DNA of 64,000 nucleotides from Symbiodinium natans (Eukaryota; Sar; Dinophyceae; Suessiales; Symbiodiniaceae). Positions within the stretch are counted from its first letter, which is position 1; each line of letters begins with the position of its first letter. Under the pieces are notes generated by a model, which saw nothing but the letters and a program-made list of their open reading frames with translations, did no database searches and was not told where the DNA came from. Positions 32,038 through 44,879 of the stretch are shown here, one piece after another. The DNA is taken from NCBI GenBank assembly GCA_905221605.1, contig CAJNDS010000360.1, forward strand, positions 93,848-157,847, given 5' to 3'. A program made the position numbers and the translations under genes.

Positions 32038-32707
32038 GAGACACCTGCCACTTCAGATGCCCTCCAAACCGTCCCACTTTCGCACTTAAGCCCTATCACA
32101 ACCGTTGAGAACATGCTGAACTTCCTGAAATTCGAATATTCGCACATATGGCTCTTCATAAGCTGCAAGAACCAGCTGACCGGGTCCGACACAACGTGCC
32201 TCTGTTCGGATGCACACGCCGTCATTGCCACTATGATCACCGCCTCCGCCTTCACAGCGATCTTCCTGGACCTGCTCACTGACCCACAAATCCATGAGAC
32301 AGGGCATCTTCAGACATGAAGTGAACTGCGAGACGAATCTCTGGCGCCAGTCACATCATCAACATCTTAAACAGGCCGTGCGCTCATGGTGCTGGGGAAC
32401 GTTATGAGCCAACTTCTGACTGGTTCAAGACCTTATCAATGACACGGGTACCAAGGAACATGCTGCCAAGATGCTCGCGGATGAAGAATGCCCATGTGCA
32501 TACACACATGTACATACTGTGATTTGCATTTACATCTGCCGCCGGGAAGGTGACGCTGGTACGAAGATGGAAGCGAAGCCTAGTCCCTCCAAACCCTTAA
32601 CCCCAAACTGGCCGCAGCTGGAAAGCATGCCAAGAACACAACCGTTGGCAATGTCATCCTCTGAGAGAGCAGCTGCTCCGGTCGACATGGCCGGAGGCAT
32701 GGCGCTC
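32038..32707. other. No gene confidently recognised
   Basis: A minus-strand frame reads GPGQLVLAAYEEPYVRIFEF near 32130-32200, which has beta-propeller-like character, but without support. The rest is unassigned. Confidence 0.35.
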
Positions 32708-33716
32708 TATTAAAAGTAGTAGGGTAAACCCGACACCCTAAACCTTATAAGGGGGAACATCCCAAGACCTGGTTCAGCTTGTGGTCCACCGAGGAGGAAA
32801 TCCAGATCAACAATAAGTCAGGAAGAAGATCGCTCAGAAAGCATCGCCGATACGGTTACGAATTCTTCCGGTCCCCATAGAAGACATATCTATTCACAAC
32901 GACTTGCGTGAATAAAACTTCTTCGCTTCGAATACCCTTGCCGACTCTTGTCTTTAAACTATCACTGTTGCCGCCAATACAAAGAACTGGTTCATGATTT
33001 GATCGCCCTCTACAACATTCTCATGGCCATTACGACCAGTACAAGAACTACTGCACAGTGGAAGTAGCAGGGTGTGTTTCAGCATGACATCTTCAAACAT
33101 GCTCTGATCCCACTGGGCTTTGGTGTGCCGGAAAAAGCTCTTCAGCGAGGTCTCACACGACAACAAAATGGAATGTTGTTGGCCGAAGGTACAAGCTGTT
33201 AGAGTAGATTTGCCCGCCAGATCAAGGATGACCGTCAGTATGGCTTCGCATATAACACATATGTTTTGCATTTTTGTAAGACAAAATAAAATACCATTGA
33301 AACAAAGCTCGAAAGAGCCTACTGGCAAGGCCTTAGTAATTCGGAGACGGCTTGGGCGTTTTGGGGGGTTTTCTGGGTAGGTCTCTCAACTAAGGTCCTT
33401 GTCTCGGTCCACAAAGCAGTACGGCACCCTTATACAGAGCATTCTAAAAGGGACCCTACTTTAAAGAGCTACCCATATACTCATATAATTAAGTGCGATA
33501 AGGGGGCATTGGCACTATCCTCCAAATGACACACCCACACTTTCAGATGCTTGAAACGCCGCTACCGGCTTCCTTCCGTAACATCAAACGCGGAACGTAT
33601 GCGACAGCTCAACACGAATGCCACTGACTTGGCTACTTCATTTGCTTCAGTGGTAGACCTACAATCAAGTCAGGAGTACGTGTGTAATGAAACCGATGTA
33701 AGCAGCAACAGGCGGC

Positions 33717-34188
33717 CTTGTCTTACGAAGGTCCATCAAAGGGGCGCTTGACTTGGATAAACTGCTGTATCGCCAAATCATCAGATGCTTCAGGAATTTG
33801 CGAACACCTGCATAATGACGATGAGCCATCTCAGCATGAAAGCATCATCAGACAACGTGCGAAAGGTGTGTGTGAAAGTTCTACACAAACACTTGGCCGA
33901 CCCACCCGGAGACCCTGCAAAAACTCCTCGACTACGAACAGAAAGGCTTAGGGTTTAGGGTGCTAGCCTTAGTACCCCAGATCTCAAGCACGTCGAAACC
34001 TGATTCTCCCGCTGAATCAAAACTCGAGTCCCTGTTGGGCTGCAGCTAGCTGGTAGGTGCAGGTACTTTTTTTCGCTCTGCTCATGAGCGCATGTGTACA
34101 GAGACATGGTAGTTCTATGCGCGCCTCGCACCGACACAGGCGGGGCTTCACCTGAGTTGGCGGCGCCTCCCATACACATTTGAGCGGT
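33717..34188 (-). pseudogene. Copy 1 of an unidentified two-exon gene fragment, frameshifted
   Basis: This is the counterpart of 48145-48635. Exon A (34188-33976) encodes PLKCVWEAPPTQVKPRLCRC and on to KKSTCTYQL. It then suffers a net 23-nt deletion relative to copy 2 and loses frame. Exon B (33807-33717, 91 nt, same length as copy 2) is intact: VRKFLKHLMIWRYSSLSKS then SAPLMDLRKT. The splice sites are conserved. Confidence 0.4.
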
Positions 34189-35493
34189 CTGCAGAGTGAG
34201 CCGCGACAAGAATCAAGGCAGCAACGAAGCCTGCAACGTTTCTGCAGACATAGTAGCTTCCGTAAAGAGATGTCCTCGACGGAAAGGAAAGGCGAGCTTA
34301 TGCAGAGGAGTGGAGGCAACCTGCATCACCCCGCACTTTCTGAGCCATAGTTCACCCACCCTTGTGAAGATGCACTACGAAGTGTCTGAGTGCATCATGG
34401 GACGTGCTCTCAGATTCAGATGAGACTGACGACAGCCCGCTTGTTTCATCTGAAGCACGGCACCCTTCGAATACAGCAAGCGGCTTCTGCATGTCCCCTC
34501 AGCCATGGAAAACGTATCTGAGACACTTGCAATGGGCATCACCATGTCCACATCCCTAAGCCCCACCTTCTTCGAAACCCCGAAGCGCAGACCGACCCCC
34601 CCGAAGACTAAGAGAAGTCCAGGAAACGCTTCCTGTGACGAGTTCCAGGGTTCCCGACAAGGGCTCCTTAAGGGCTGCGGGTTTTGGGGGTTGCTTGCAA
34701 GGTCTTTATAGGGCTTCTACAAGGGCTGTTATGATGAAAGAAAAGTGACGGAGGCTCTTCTGACCCGCCAAGGGACGCTGAAGTTTGCCCGAGGACCGTC
34801 CAAGCTCCGTCGCTCAGAAAACGGCCTTCAGCTTCGGGAATATATCCCCGAAACGCAATGGGCTCTGAGGGCTTAGCTTAGGGCCTTAGGGCTCAGGGTC
34901 TAGCACTTTAGGGCTGAGCTTCTGTCGAAGTTGTGCTACCTGTCTCGTGGCATGGGCATTGCAGCATTCAAGACGAATGAGACGCAGATCCAGTGGAACC
35001 CTGCTCCTCGTGGTCTCTGTGACCACGAGGGGCAAGACCAAGACAAGGCCGACTCAACAGGCTGCAACCACGCAATTCTCACAACGAAGGGACTTAGAAG
35101 TCCTCCGCTGCCCTGCCCCCGCGCCGAAATTCTACCTCCAGCTGACGGAGTCCTCTTGACGCTTCCAAACTCAGACCGGCAGGTGCAACACAAGCGACCA
35201 GTCCAAACATCACTGCGGAAGTGCATACGGTAATGGGTCGACCTGAAGACAGCACGTCTCAATAGTCTCAGCATGAAGCGCTCACCGTGTCAAGGAGCTG
35301 CCGTATACTGCAAGGAGTTTATGCCCTCTGATCACAAACTCGGAGATGTTCAGTCCTCCCGGGCAACGTCCAACGACAAAGCTCAGAGTTGATTCGGCCT
35401 GATCTATGCCTGGGGCGAAAGTCTCCTCGCGGTTGAACGCTCCTCTTGCGTTTCAGAGCTTCAGACGACGTCCTGTGCAGAAACACTCAGGTG

Positions 35494-36138
35494 TCAGGAT
35501 AGGATGCATTCCGAGATCTCGCAGCCGCCCAAAAATTTGCATCGAAACCACCGAACCTCTGTTCCTGGTGGCCTCAAGCAGCTCTGCTGCCACCCTACAC
35601 AGAAAAACCCCAAATGCACCAACGTGATTGTTAAGCCCGAAGCGCGACAGATCACCGGACGGTGCAGCCGGGCCCTCGTCCGAGGTAGCATTAGGCTCCG
35701 TGCTATCTTGGGCCCTGTCTCCCGCGCTTCCTGTGTTGCTGCACTTTGTCTGAGAGGTGCCCCTGAACCCAATACAGCAGGTCCATGACGCATGTGTGCT
35801 GCTCTAGGAGCATGTGACTCTGCGCTGGGAGCCCTAAAGCACGAAAAGCTCGGAAGAAGACTCCTGATGACTCTGTGGCGACGAAAACCTGCAGCACTCG
35901 GGCAACATGCCAGACTGCGTCCCACACCCGGTGATGCGGGATGCGTCCACCCTGACAACACGGCAGAGGGCATGGTCGGCCGTAGGGCGAGGCCCCCGAC
36001 ACCCACGTGAGTCTTCGGCGTCCTGCGAGAACTCAAGCACCACGAATGCCGAAGGGCCGTAACACGACGTAAGAAAAGCTTGACAGACCCAAGCGGAGGC
36101 CAGGCAGGTGTGCGAGAGTCTGTGGGAGGAAGCTTCAC
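35494..36138 (-). CDS. Open frame in copy 1, probably not a gene
   Basis: A 214-codon minus frame (Ser/Arg/Pro-rich). The equivalent region of copy 2 (50207-50488) keeps only part of it because of indels. No domain was seen, and the low conservation of frame argues against coding. Confidence 0.12.
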   Translation of the reverse strand: MKLPPTDSRTPAWPPLGSVKLFLRRVTALRHSWCLSSRRTPKTHVGVGGLALRPTMPSAVLSGWTHPASPGVGRSLACCPSAAGFRRHRVIRSLLPSFSCFRAPSAESHAPRAAHMRHGPAVLGSGAPLRQSAATQEARETGPKIARSLMLPRTRARLHRPVICRASGLTITLVHLGFFCVGWQQSCLRPPGTEVRWFRCKFLGGCEISECILS

Positions 36139-36666
36139 CAGTGGCTGTGGCGACGCTGGAGACTTGCTTCTCTGGTTCGCACAGTCCCTAGGTCCCTACA
36201 AATCCACACGGTGGTAATCCGCTACAGAGCTAGCTGGCGAAGAGGCCCCGCACTGACCCTGAAGGGCATTATGGTTTCCTAAAAATAGGGTTCCCTTGCT
36301 GGGTACTACAGGTTCGATTAAAGGGTTCCCTTTAAGGGTGTCCCGTAGCTTCAAGGCTTCGGGCAAAACTTGGAAAAGGTGTGTTGAAACTTCAGTCCTC
36401 CTTCCTTCGTCTTCTCGGTCCCGGAAAGGGACGCCTATGCTTCATGTAGCACGTGCCCCGAGAGCTGCTGAACGGAACTTTAAAAGGCCCCCAAGTCCCG
36501 AAGATGTGAGCAGCTTGGTCTCCAAAGGGAACGCCGGGGAGGGAAGAGGTACTCACTTTCTGATAGAAATGCTAGCCTTGTAAGCTGTAGTGCCCCAGTA
36601 AATTACCGGCCACGTGCTCTGTGTCTGAGCCTTCCCATCCTGTGAGATTTTGAGGCTTGGTGCTTG

Positions 36667-36780
36667 CAACTCGGCTTGATGCCACCCTCCAAACGAGAAG
36701 CACAATGTGCTCTAGGGCTGTTTGACATATCTTGAAAGTGACACCGTTTCCCAGCCACTTTTTGCAGTTCGCTCAGTGCA
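36667..36780. other. 114-bp segment inverted relative to copy 2
   Basis: Bases 36667-36780 are the reverse complement of 50999-51112 with three mismatches, while both flanks (tgcttg and cagcgactggg) are colinear. It is a micro-inversion in one copy. Confidence 0.93.
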
Positions 36781-37834
36781 CAGCGACTGGGCAAAACCAA
36801 GATGCAGGGACCATTTGAACCAGCTTCAGTTGCTTTACACTGATGCACTCGCAGCTCAGTCTAGCTCAAATGGAAGCTGGTTCGACCAGCACATAAGCTC
36901 TCCCTCACATTGCAAACTTTTGTTGATGCCGCCATATCCGTATCTCGCAGCCTCTTCGCTCCGTTGCCGCTGCTTGTGCTCTGCACGGGCTAGCAGCTCA
37001 TCATCAACTTCAACATCTGCGTCTTGACTGATGTCGAGTTGCTGTCGGATGGGTGTTTACCCATGTCTTTGCCACATCGTTTCTTCCCGTCCGGGTTTTG
37101 TGATTTTGAAGCTGACCGGACAGAGCGCAGCGCATTTCACCTAAACAGAGAGGCGCAAGGAGATGGCGTAAGAGAGTTCAGGCTTTAGGGGGAGTGCTCT
37201 TTGGGAGAGTGAGGCTGAAGTCACTAGTTTAAACCCAGTCACGTGAAGACGCCAACCCCGAAGGCAGGCTCAACAACACATACAACAAAGAATCTCATAA
37301 CTCCCTAGCTGAATGTCGTGGCCTAAGGCCCCCGAGCCCTGAAGCCCTAAACCTAAAATCCTCCAATTCGGGGGCCTTTGCAAGCAGTCTTGGAGGCCCT
37401 CACGAGCGTCTTACTGCAGATGCTCGGAGCTCCGGGTTTTGCTGCGAAAAAAAGCACGGAGAGTGAAATGCCATCTTGAACTCTCAAACCCACTTGGCAG
37501 TCTACGTCTGCTCCCAAGCCCACGCTGGCCGCTCTGCCCACAAGTTCCCATCATGGCTCGAAGAGGTCGTACCGAAGGTGGTGTTCCTGAGTGCTTGGGT
37601 CTCCGTGCTTGCACCTGCTGTCATGAATGCAGAAAGTTTCGATTGAAGGCAGCACTCGCAAATGACCGTCTCAAGGGATTTGGAAGTTCTCATGGGATTG
37701 AATCGCCCGTGATTCTCGCAGGCCGCATATGGGCTCCAATCCACATCGGTGCCGTCACGGATCTGGAAGACAGCCTAGACCCCAAACAGCCCAATTCCAT
37801 CCATTACTCCAGAGCTGCAGTGTCCTGGCTTCTC

Positions 37835-39597
37835 AAAGCAGTCTCAAAGGAGGGACGGCTTGGGACTGTCGTGTCTTAGGGGAATCCGCTCTGCACTTCC
37901 CACGCTTTGCTAGGGTTGAAGTGGCGCTTAGGGCCTTCAAACGGTCTTTAGGGGTCCGTTTAGGGATTCCTTCAAAACCCGAAGGGGCCTTAAATTTCGG
38001 CCCTTAGATTAAAAATCACGCGCACCGCCGGAAGCGACCAGCCAAAGACAGGAATCATACGAAACACCACAGAGGGCGAAACTGGTAGCCTTATGGAGCG
38101 TGTCGGGGCCCAAGGGGCCCAAGGGAAGCATCTCTGGCAGAAGCGACTGGAAGGCTTGCGGCCTGAGGATTTGCCGAGGCACTGACAATCCTCGGTCAGG
38201 ACACACCCCCCATGAACTCCGCCAGCTACGCATGTCGCCGGACAAGCTTCCAGCGTGCTCGGTGGATTTGGGGCTTCGGATTTAGGGTTTTGGGGGGGGT
38301 TTACGGTTTAGAGATTCCAGCAACTTCTCGAGCGACGCGGCTTTTGGAGAGCAGGTCCAAGTCGAGGCCTTCGACGAGGACGGAGCGGCTCAAGGCTCGG
38401 AGCGATGCAGGTCCCAGGCGGACACTCGTCACATGAGTGAGAGGTTTGGGGTTTAGGGCTGAGGGGTTTGGGACTTCTACAGGGTTAGGGTGGAGGGTTC
38501 AGGGCTAACCCTAAACCCTAAACCCTAAACTTAGGGTTTATACCCAGGGTCTAGGGTTTTTTTTGGGCTTAGGCTCAAGATGCCCGGCGACCCGACGGGC
38601 TTCGGAGGATGCCACCCATGAGGAACAGAAAAGATGGGGGGGACCTTGGAAGGGTTTAGGGTTTAGGGTTTAGGGTTTAGGGTTTAGGGTTTAGGGTTTA
38701 GGGTTTAGGGTTTAGGGTTTAGGATGAGAGGCGCACTTCGCCAGCGCAATCGCTACGGCCCCCCTCTGCTTCGGGGGGCATGGTGCAGGCGGTGTCACCA
38801 GAGGGTGGACATGCATGGCAGGCTCAGGCCCAACAATTTCGGGCTCGGGCCCAGCAGAACCGTTGAAGCTGCATCAACTCTGCTTCTTGGGCGGACGTGA
38901 CACCCTTTATTGGGTGAAATCACATTGGATTCCTTTTGCACCCCGCAGCCCGAAACCCCTCAACCCTGCCATGTCCAGGAGAACATCTCGCAGCCGCAGC
39001 CCTTCACGTCCATAAACACATCTAGCCGACTAGATTGTGAGGCCTAGGGGCCGAGGGGTTCAGGGTTTCGGGTTGAGGGGCCCATGCTCAGGAACTGCTC
39101 CTCAAAGCCCCCAAAAGACTCTGGCTGCTGGGAGCAGCGGAAGCCTGGAGTCGAAAGCAGCTTGAAAGAAGCCGGGGAGTTCGATTCTGGTGGAGTTTTA
39201 GGAGGCAGAAGGCGCTTCATGGCTCCCTCTTAACCCTGAACTACAGAGAAAGGACAAGAAGGGACGTCAGCTTCCCAGGCTCATCGCCGGGCTTCTATGG
39301 CCCCGAGGGAGCTCCGCCCTCCGAGGCTTCTTAGGGGCTCTCTGCTTTTGGGGGCCAAGAGAGTTCCACAGGGGCATTTAGGGCCTTGCGCCTTTTTTGG
39401 GGCTCCTGGCAGCTCTTGTGAGATTCGAACTAGACTGCAAGCTTTCTGGCAACTGTAACTTTGCGGCCTCCCTTTTTCTGGCCTTCAGTAAAGCCATCAA
39501 AGCCCAAAGGGCAGTCAGCCAATAGGAAAGCCCTTCAGCAAAAGAAGGAACACACACCTCTCGCCCTTCGACCGTCTTTCGAACCCAGGTGCCAGTC
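37835..39597. other. Copy-1-specific 1.76 kb with telomere-type tracts
   Basis: Copy 2 joins the flanks directly near 51855-51870. The segment includes telomere-type tracts at 38445-38560 and 38652-38722 and no recognised gene. Insertion into copy 1 or deletion from copy 2 cannot be told apart here. Confidence 0.7.
38652..38722. repeat. Pure TTTAGGG array
   Basis: About ten consecutive perfect TTTAGGG heptamers, one of the purest tracts in the window. Confidence 0.95.
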
Positions 39598-42500
39598 TCT
39601 ACTGAAGACGTTCCAGGGCCCGGAATCGGAAGTTCTAGACTCCTGCTTTTACCTTCATGGAGACGTCTCGGGACCTGGCCCCTGCCTCGGGGTTCAGAGC
39701 TCAGGAGGCGGGGTGGCATTAGGCTTCAGGGCTTCATTAGGGCATCCAGCAGAACTTCAGCGTTTGGGCGCCATCAGGGCAACCATCCGCAGTACGGTCA
39801 ACATCGCCCGCGCGGAAGCACGGAGGTCACAGCGCAGGTGCCGACGGAGCTCCGTTGTCACTCGCAGTGCTAGACCGCCCTATGGCGGCTCGCTTCATTC
39901 CCTGCAGATCCGCGCCAGCTGGGTGTTGCTCAAGCTTCCATGTTTTTCTCGGTGCCTTGTTGTCCAAGGGAAAGTCCCCATACGAGCAGAGGCACTGGGA
40001 GGATGCGAGACCTGAGACTCACGCTGGTCCACTTTGAGCCTGCTCCTTTACTAAGCAAGAGTCTTGGGACCGCACGGGATTTGGGCCGTTGGATTTTGCT
40101 GAGCTTCTGGCGCTTCGCTGCTTAGTGTTTTGACCTGCCATGGAGACTGGGATTCTGGAGTACCGCTGGCCATCTGCTTCTCGCTTCTTCTGCTGAAATC
40201 GGTTGAACACAAAGGTCCAACCAACACTGCGAGCCCGAGGCAAGCACACTGCAGCTTACTTCAACCTGTGAGATCAAGCTCAACGTCTGGAGATTAGCGT
40301 TGCAGGAGCTATACGACTCTGCCGGGTAGCTTTCCAGGGAGTGACTTCTCTTGACTCTTACCAGCATGCTTCCGGCTGTGAATTTAGAGCCCGCACATCG
40401 AAAACACTGTGCCCCCCGGGTTGCCTGGAGGATCGCCTTGGGGCCGCTTTTTGGACGTCTCACGTTGCAGAAGGCTTCGCACCTGACCCTCGCCTGGCCC
40501 TGTCCTTCGGCAACCTCGATGCGAAGTGCAAAGCTTCTGGTGTCAGCGATGGAGGCGGGGAGCTGCGTCTGGGGCTTGAGTGTTACAGTCGCTCAGAGTT
40601 TGATGCTCAGGTGTGAGTGTCGCTGCTTCGGGGTGTAGGGGAGAACAATGCTTCGACAAGACTCTAAAGATTTCAAGTTCCAAAAAACCTTCGCGCAAGT
40701 TTTCTCGCCTCGTGGAGGCCTTAGAGAACAAAGTAGAGCGCTGGATTTGATCCCGGGCATGTTCGACCCTTGCTTCTTTTTGGGCGTCTTAGGTTTTGGG
40801 CCGTGGGAGTGTTAAGGTCTGCTTAAGCCTCAGTGCTGCATGATGTTACTCAGTGCAAGGGCGCAATGGTGTTTGACGCCACGCCACCGACACTTGCATA
40901 GAGAAATGCAGCTTCCGCGTTGCCTTGGAGCGTGAGGCATGCTTTCAATGGCGTAACGGGGCTCCAAGACGAAACCGCCAGCATGCACAAAAGGCCCTTT
41001 CTGCTCTTCCATGAGAGTCTCAACACCAGGCCAACAGAATCCAGAATGAGCTTCGTCCTCACACAAGCGACGTTCTGGCTGGATCTGCGGAAACGGAAGC
41101 CAGAGCGAGTGATTGGCCAAGACTGTGCGAGGCAGAATACCTGCTGCACAACTATCGCAACTTTTCTGCTCCCTCAAACCGAGAGACATCCAGAAACCAC
41201 AAGACCCGTAGGTTCCGCGCAAGGCAGAACAAAGCGGCATTTTGAGTGTCTCGACACCCAGTCGTGAGATTCCCTAAGCCGCAAGCTGCAAAAAAGGCAC
41301 CTGGTGAGTTGCAAATCCGCGGCTTCCCACCTCACTTCCGCATGGGCTGCTGCGGAGCGTCCTGAAATCGCACCAGGTCGCCCCCAAAGCACACAACCAA
41401 ACTTCAGGACGCCGTGCTGAATGCAGCCAGGGTCATGAGCTCCTTCGGGTTGAAGGTTTTGGGGGTTTGGGGGTTTTAGGGCTTTTCTTTCATGGGTCTT
41501 TACTCCCCTAAGCGTCATTTCTCAGGCTGAGGGAGGAGCCGACGTATGAGCTTCGCAGGTCTGCCACACTGCAGAGGCCTGCCACACTGCAGACTTGGCC
41601 GTGATGACTATGCCGCAATGCCCTTGCCTTTCAAGGCTGCCTCTAAGGATTCAAAGGGATTCCTTTGACTGTAACGATTTTTCTTTAAGGGCTTCTTCGT
41701 AAGAGCCCTATGTTGTGGCCTCCGGGGATGGGGATCGGACACGACTTCTCGGGCGTTGGCTTTCACACCCGAAATTCCAAACTTAGGAGACCTTCTTTGG
41801 ATTAACTTAAGCCCCAAACCCTTTAAACTTAATGGGCTCTTACAAAACGGCCTTTTGAGGATCACCGGGGTGCATGGCTACCGGGTGCTGTCGGAGTCCA
41901 GATCATAGCTGGTACAGAAACAAGCTCCGTCGCAGGCGACTTCTGTTGCCTCAGCTTCAGTTCGACAGGGATGCCGTGGCCCTGATGCTACCATCACATG
42001 CCCTACCTCGCCACAGATTGTTGAAGGTGCCTCTCTCTCGCCAAATCGCAATCGGGAAGTCGGTGGAGACTGCGCCGGCACTGCTTGACGGCGGCAAGCC
42101 CGCCAGACAGCAAAGCACCAAAGCCGCAATGCCGCGCCTGGCTCTAGCGATGTGCAACAACAGGTCACTGCTGGTCTTCGCCGGAAGGGCCCGAGTGCAA
42201 ACCACTGCTGCTGTGGTCGCTGGAGGAAACTGCATTCCAAATCAGCTCAGGTTCCACCACCCCTGACAAAAATGCGCAGCTCAAGTCTTCCCCTTTTGCA
42301 TTCAAATCTCACGCCGCCCCCTAGACCCTTTTGCCCCTAAACCCTACTTGCTTTCGTATCTGCTGGATCCCACAGAGAAGCCCCGCAAGCTCTTCGGGAG
42401 CTTGCTTGGTGGTGCTTTCCAAAAGGAGGAGGAGCTCGGATTTCAAAGGTCTAGTGGATGGGTTTAGGGGTTTTGGGAGGGGCTTAAGGGTTTAGGGGTC

Positions 42501-42742
42501 GGGCTACTGAGGCTCTGGCAGCTGGTGCAAGGGAGCTCTAGTGCCCTAAATTCAGATGGCACTTCGAGTCCCCTTCCGCCCCTGGGGGTGTGAGGCTTAT
42601 GTTCTCGTCTGCCGATAGGGCCAACACGAGAGCGTGAGCCCCTCTGCCCCTCCCTGTCGCGAGATTTTCGCATGAGGCACCCGCTCCTGAATGTTCACCT
42701 GTTCACCTTCATCCTGGCTTCTGAGCCTTCGTAAAGCTATGC

Positions 42743-43209
42743 ATGGCCAACGTCGGTAGCATCAGGATCCCGGGAGACAAACACTTCGAGTACCCTTCAC
42801 TGGCAAGACAGCTGGAATCTACGCGATGTCTCGTAGGCACTACGCTTCTTTCCAGGGCAGCTCCTGCCGAGGCGATGCGTGGGAGGATCCTGCCCTGTGT
42901 GGTTGCTTCTACTTGTCACCAGCCGCCTGGCAGCTTCGCAAAAATTCGCCTTCTGACAGAGAGCGATATGACGGGGAGGTCAGAGTTGGCAGCTGGGCCT
43001 CATCCTTCGCAAGAACATGTGGGGCACATCCTGAGGCAAGAAGCCGTGCTTGGTGGCGCTTGACGACGCCAACGCTTTGGAGATCTTTAGGCGACAACGA
43101 AATTAAACGAGGAATGCTCTCTGACAGCTTTTACGGTGTAAAAGCTGGAGCAGGACGCCACCCGAAGCTGCAGCCTCCATACAAAGGAGGGAGACGAGCC
43201 GTGCACTGA
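42743..43209 (+). CDS. Hypothetical open frames in copy 1
   Basis: Two overlapping plus frames (42743-43063 and 42826-43209) read in protein-like fashion, for example ALCGCFYLSPAAWQL. Copy 2 (about 55505-55645) is broken by deletions. No family was recognised; coding status is doubtful. Confidence 0.2.
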
Positions 43210-44879
43210 CCACCAGCCAAACCGCTTACGACAAGAAGCCGCAGACGAGGAAGCGAGTCTACAGAATTAAATAAGTTGTCATCAAATGTGATCTGAAACG
43301 TACAACATGGCCCGGCATCCCTACTTTATGATGCTCAGAAGAAAGGTTTTTTTTCGGCTCTTCCGCCTGTCCTCAGACCGTAAACCTCCACCAACCGGCG
43401 AAACACCAAGCAGCGCGGCGACCGTCTTCAAAAAAGAAGTGTTCATCAGGGCCACCCGAAGTAGCCCGATGTGGTTTTGAGGAGGCTCCCCCCAAGAAAC
43501 ATGATAAGTGCTGTGGGAGCAAACAGCACAGGGAAATGTACTGCAATGGGTTTTGGGTGGTGTTCCAAGCTTTCATGAAGGCTTTGCCTAAAATCACGGT
43601 GGCATCGCTCCGGCCAGGAAGCCGGGAAATCGACGGACATGCCAAAATCTTTTGTGGGCCTGGGGGGGCGCGATACATTCAGGCGTTGAGTTAAACTTCT
43701 GGTCTGAACACAGCCTTAAGGCCCTTAAGGCTCTTTCACAGGTCAGCCCAGAGCTCCGGAGACTCCCAAGAAGGCTACACACTTCCCTGCATTGGGCCAA
43801 GCACACGCGGCCACTTCATGAAACACATGTTCAGGCCTCGCGAGATGTGTTGTGGACCCGGACCCTGAGAGGCCCCTCCCCAACGCGTTAGTTAAGACTG
43901 GGCCTCCAGCGATGCCTTCTCCGAGGCCGTCCTGGCCCTGCAGCCTAGAAAGCCACCAGAGAGGCCTTCGAGCAGAAAGTGCATGCCGCGAGTCCGACGG
44001 ATCACCCTTGCGCAGCAGAATGCGGGAGACACCACCAAACACACCGCTGCACTGTGGCAGAGGCCTCCGTCGGCGAGGAAACCTGCACCCCAAACGCCAG
44101 GATCGCAGCGCCGCATCGTTTCAATATGGGGGGGTTCTGAGTAGAGGTCCGTTTGTAGGATTCTCAGACGAAGGATCCTATCATTTTCACTTTTTTCTGA
44201 ACCCGTGCTGAGGCCGAGGCGTGTGACGGGAAAGTCTCTGCACTGACGCTCTCCGAGCGGCCGTGTGCAAACAACGAAAGCAAACCACTTTATGCTCCCA
44301 ACCCTTCGACTGGATTATCATTTTCATTTTCCGGTCCGCACAATTCTGAAATTCCAACAGTATTTTGAAAGGCCGGCTTAGTGCTTGAGCCTTTTCTCAG
44401 AGCTCGTGGCATTAGGGTTTCCTTTCCTCAGAGCTCGTGGCATTAGTGTTTCCTCCTGCAGGGGGTCTGGATCTGCCCCTGTCTGACAGCGCAAAGCTTC
44501 GAAACCTGTGCTTGAGCTGCACACGGATTTAGGGTTTGGGACAAGGGTTCGATCGACCCTTTTGTCCCGCATCCCGGAGGAAACGACCGTACCTGAACCT
44601 GGCATTCTGTCATTCCAGTCATTGGCCAGGACCTGTCCTTAAATGTGTGTATCCTCGCGTACAGGATGTCAGAAGGCATCTTATGCTAAGCTACAAGCGC
44701 AACTTCAGCGAAATCTCTACAACGACCTTACTCATCCTTGCTTGATATGTTGGTCGCTGGTATCCGTTGGGTGGGACCTCTCACCGACTGCTGAGCCATG
44801 CAGCTTGGCTAGAAATGGCTTGTAGCTCGATCCTCCCACCTGGACATATCGGCCACTCGAACTGCTCGTCCTCTTTCGC

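Noticed and set aside
39461-40015. A 184-codon plus frame in copy 1 of the duplication
   Set aside because: The matching part of copy 2 is broken by the 367-bp insertion and several indels, and no domain is visible.
41174-41518. Minus frames shared by both duplicates around 40.8-41.5 and 53.4-54.1 kb
   Set aside because: Conserved DNA, but differences are mostly amino-acid-changing and indels are not confined to multiples of three, so coding is not supported.
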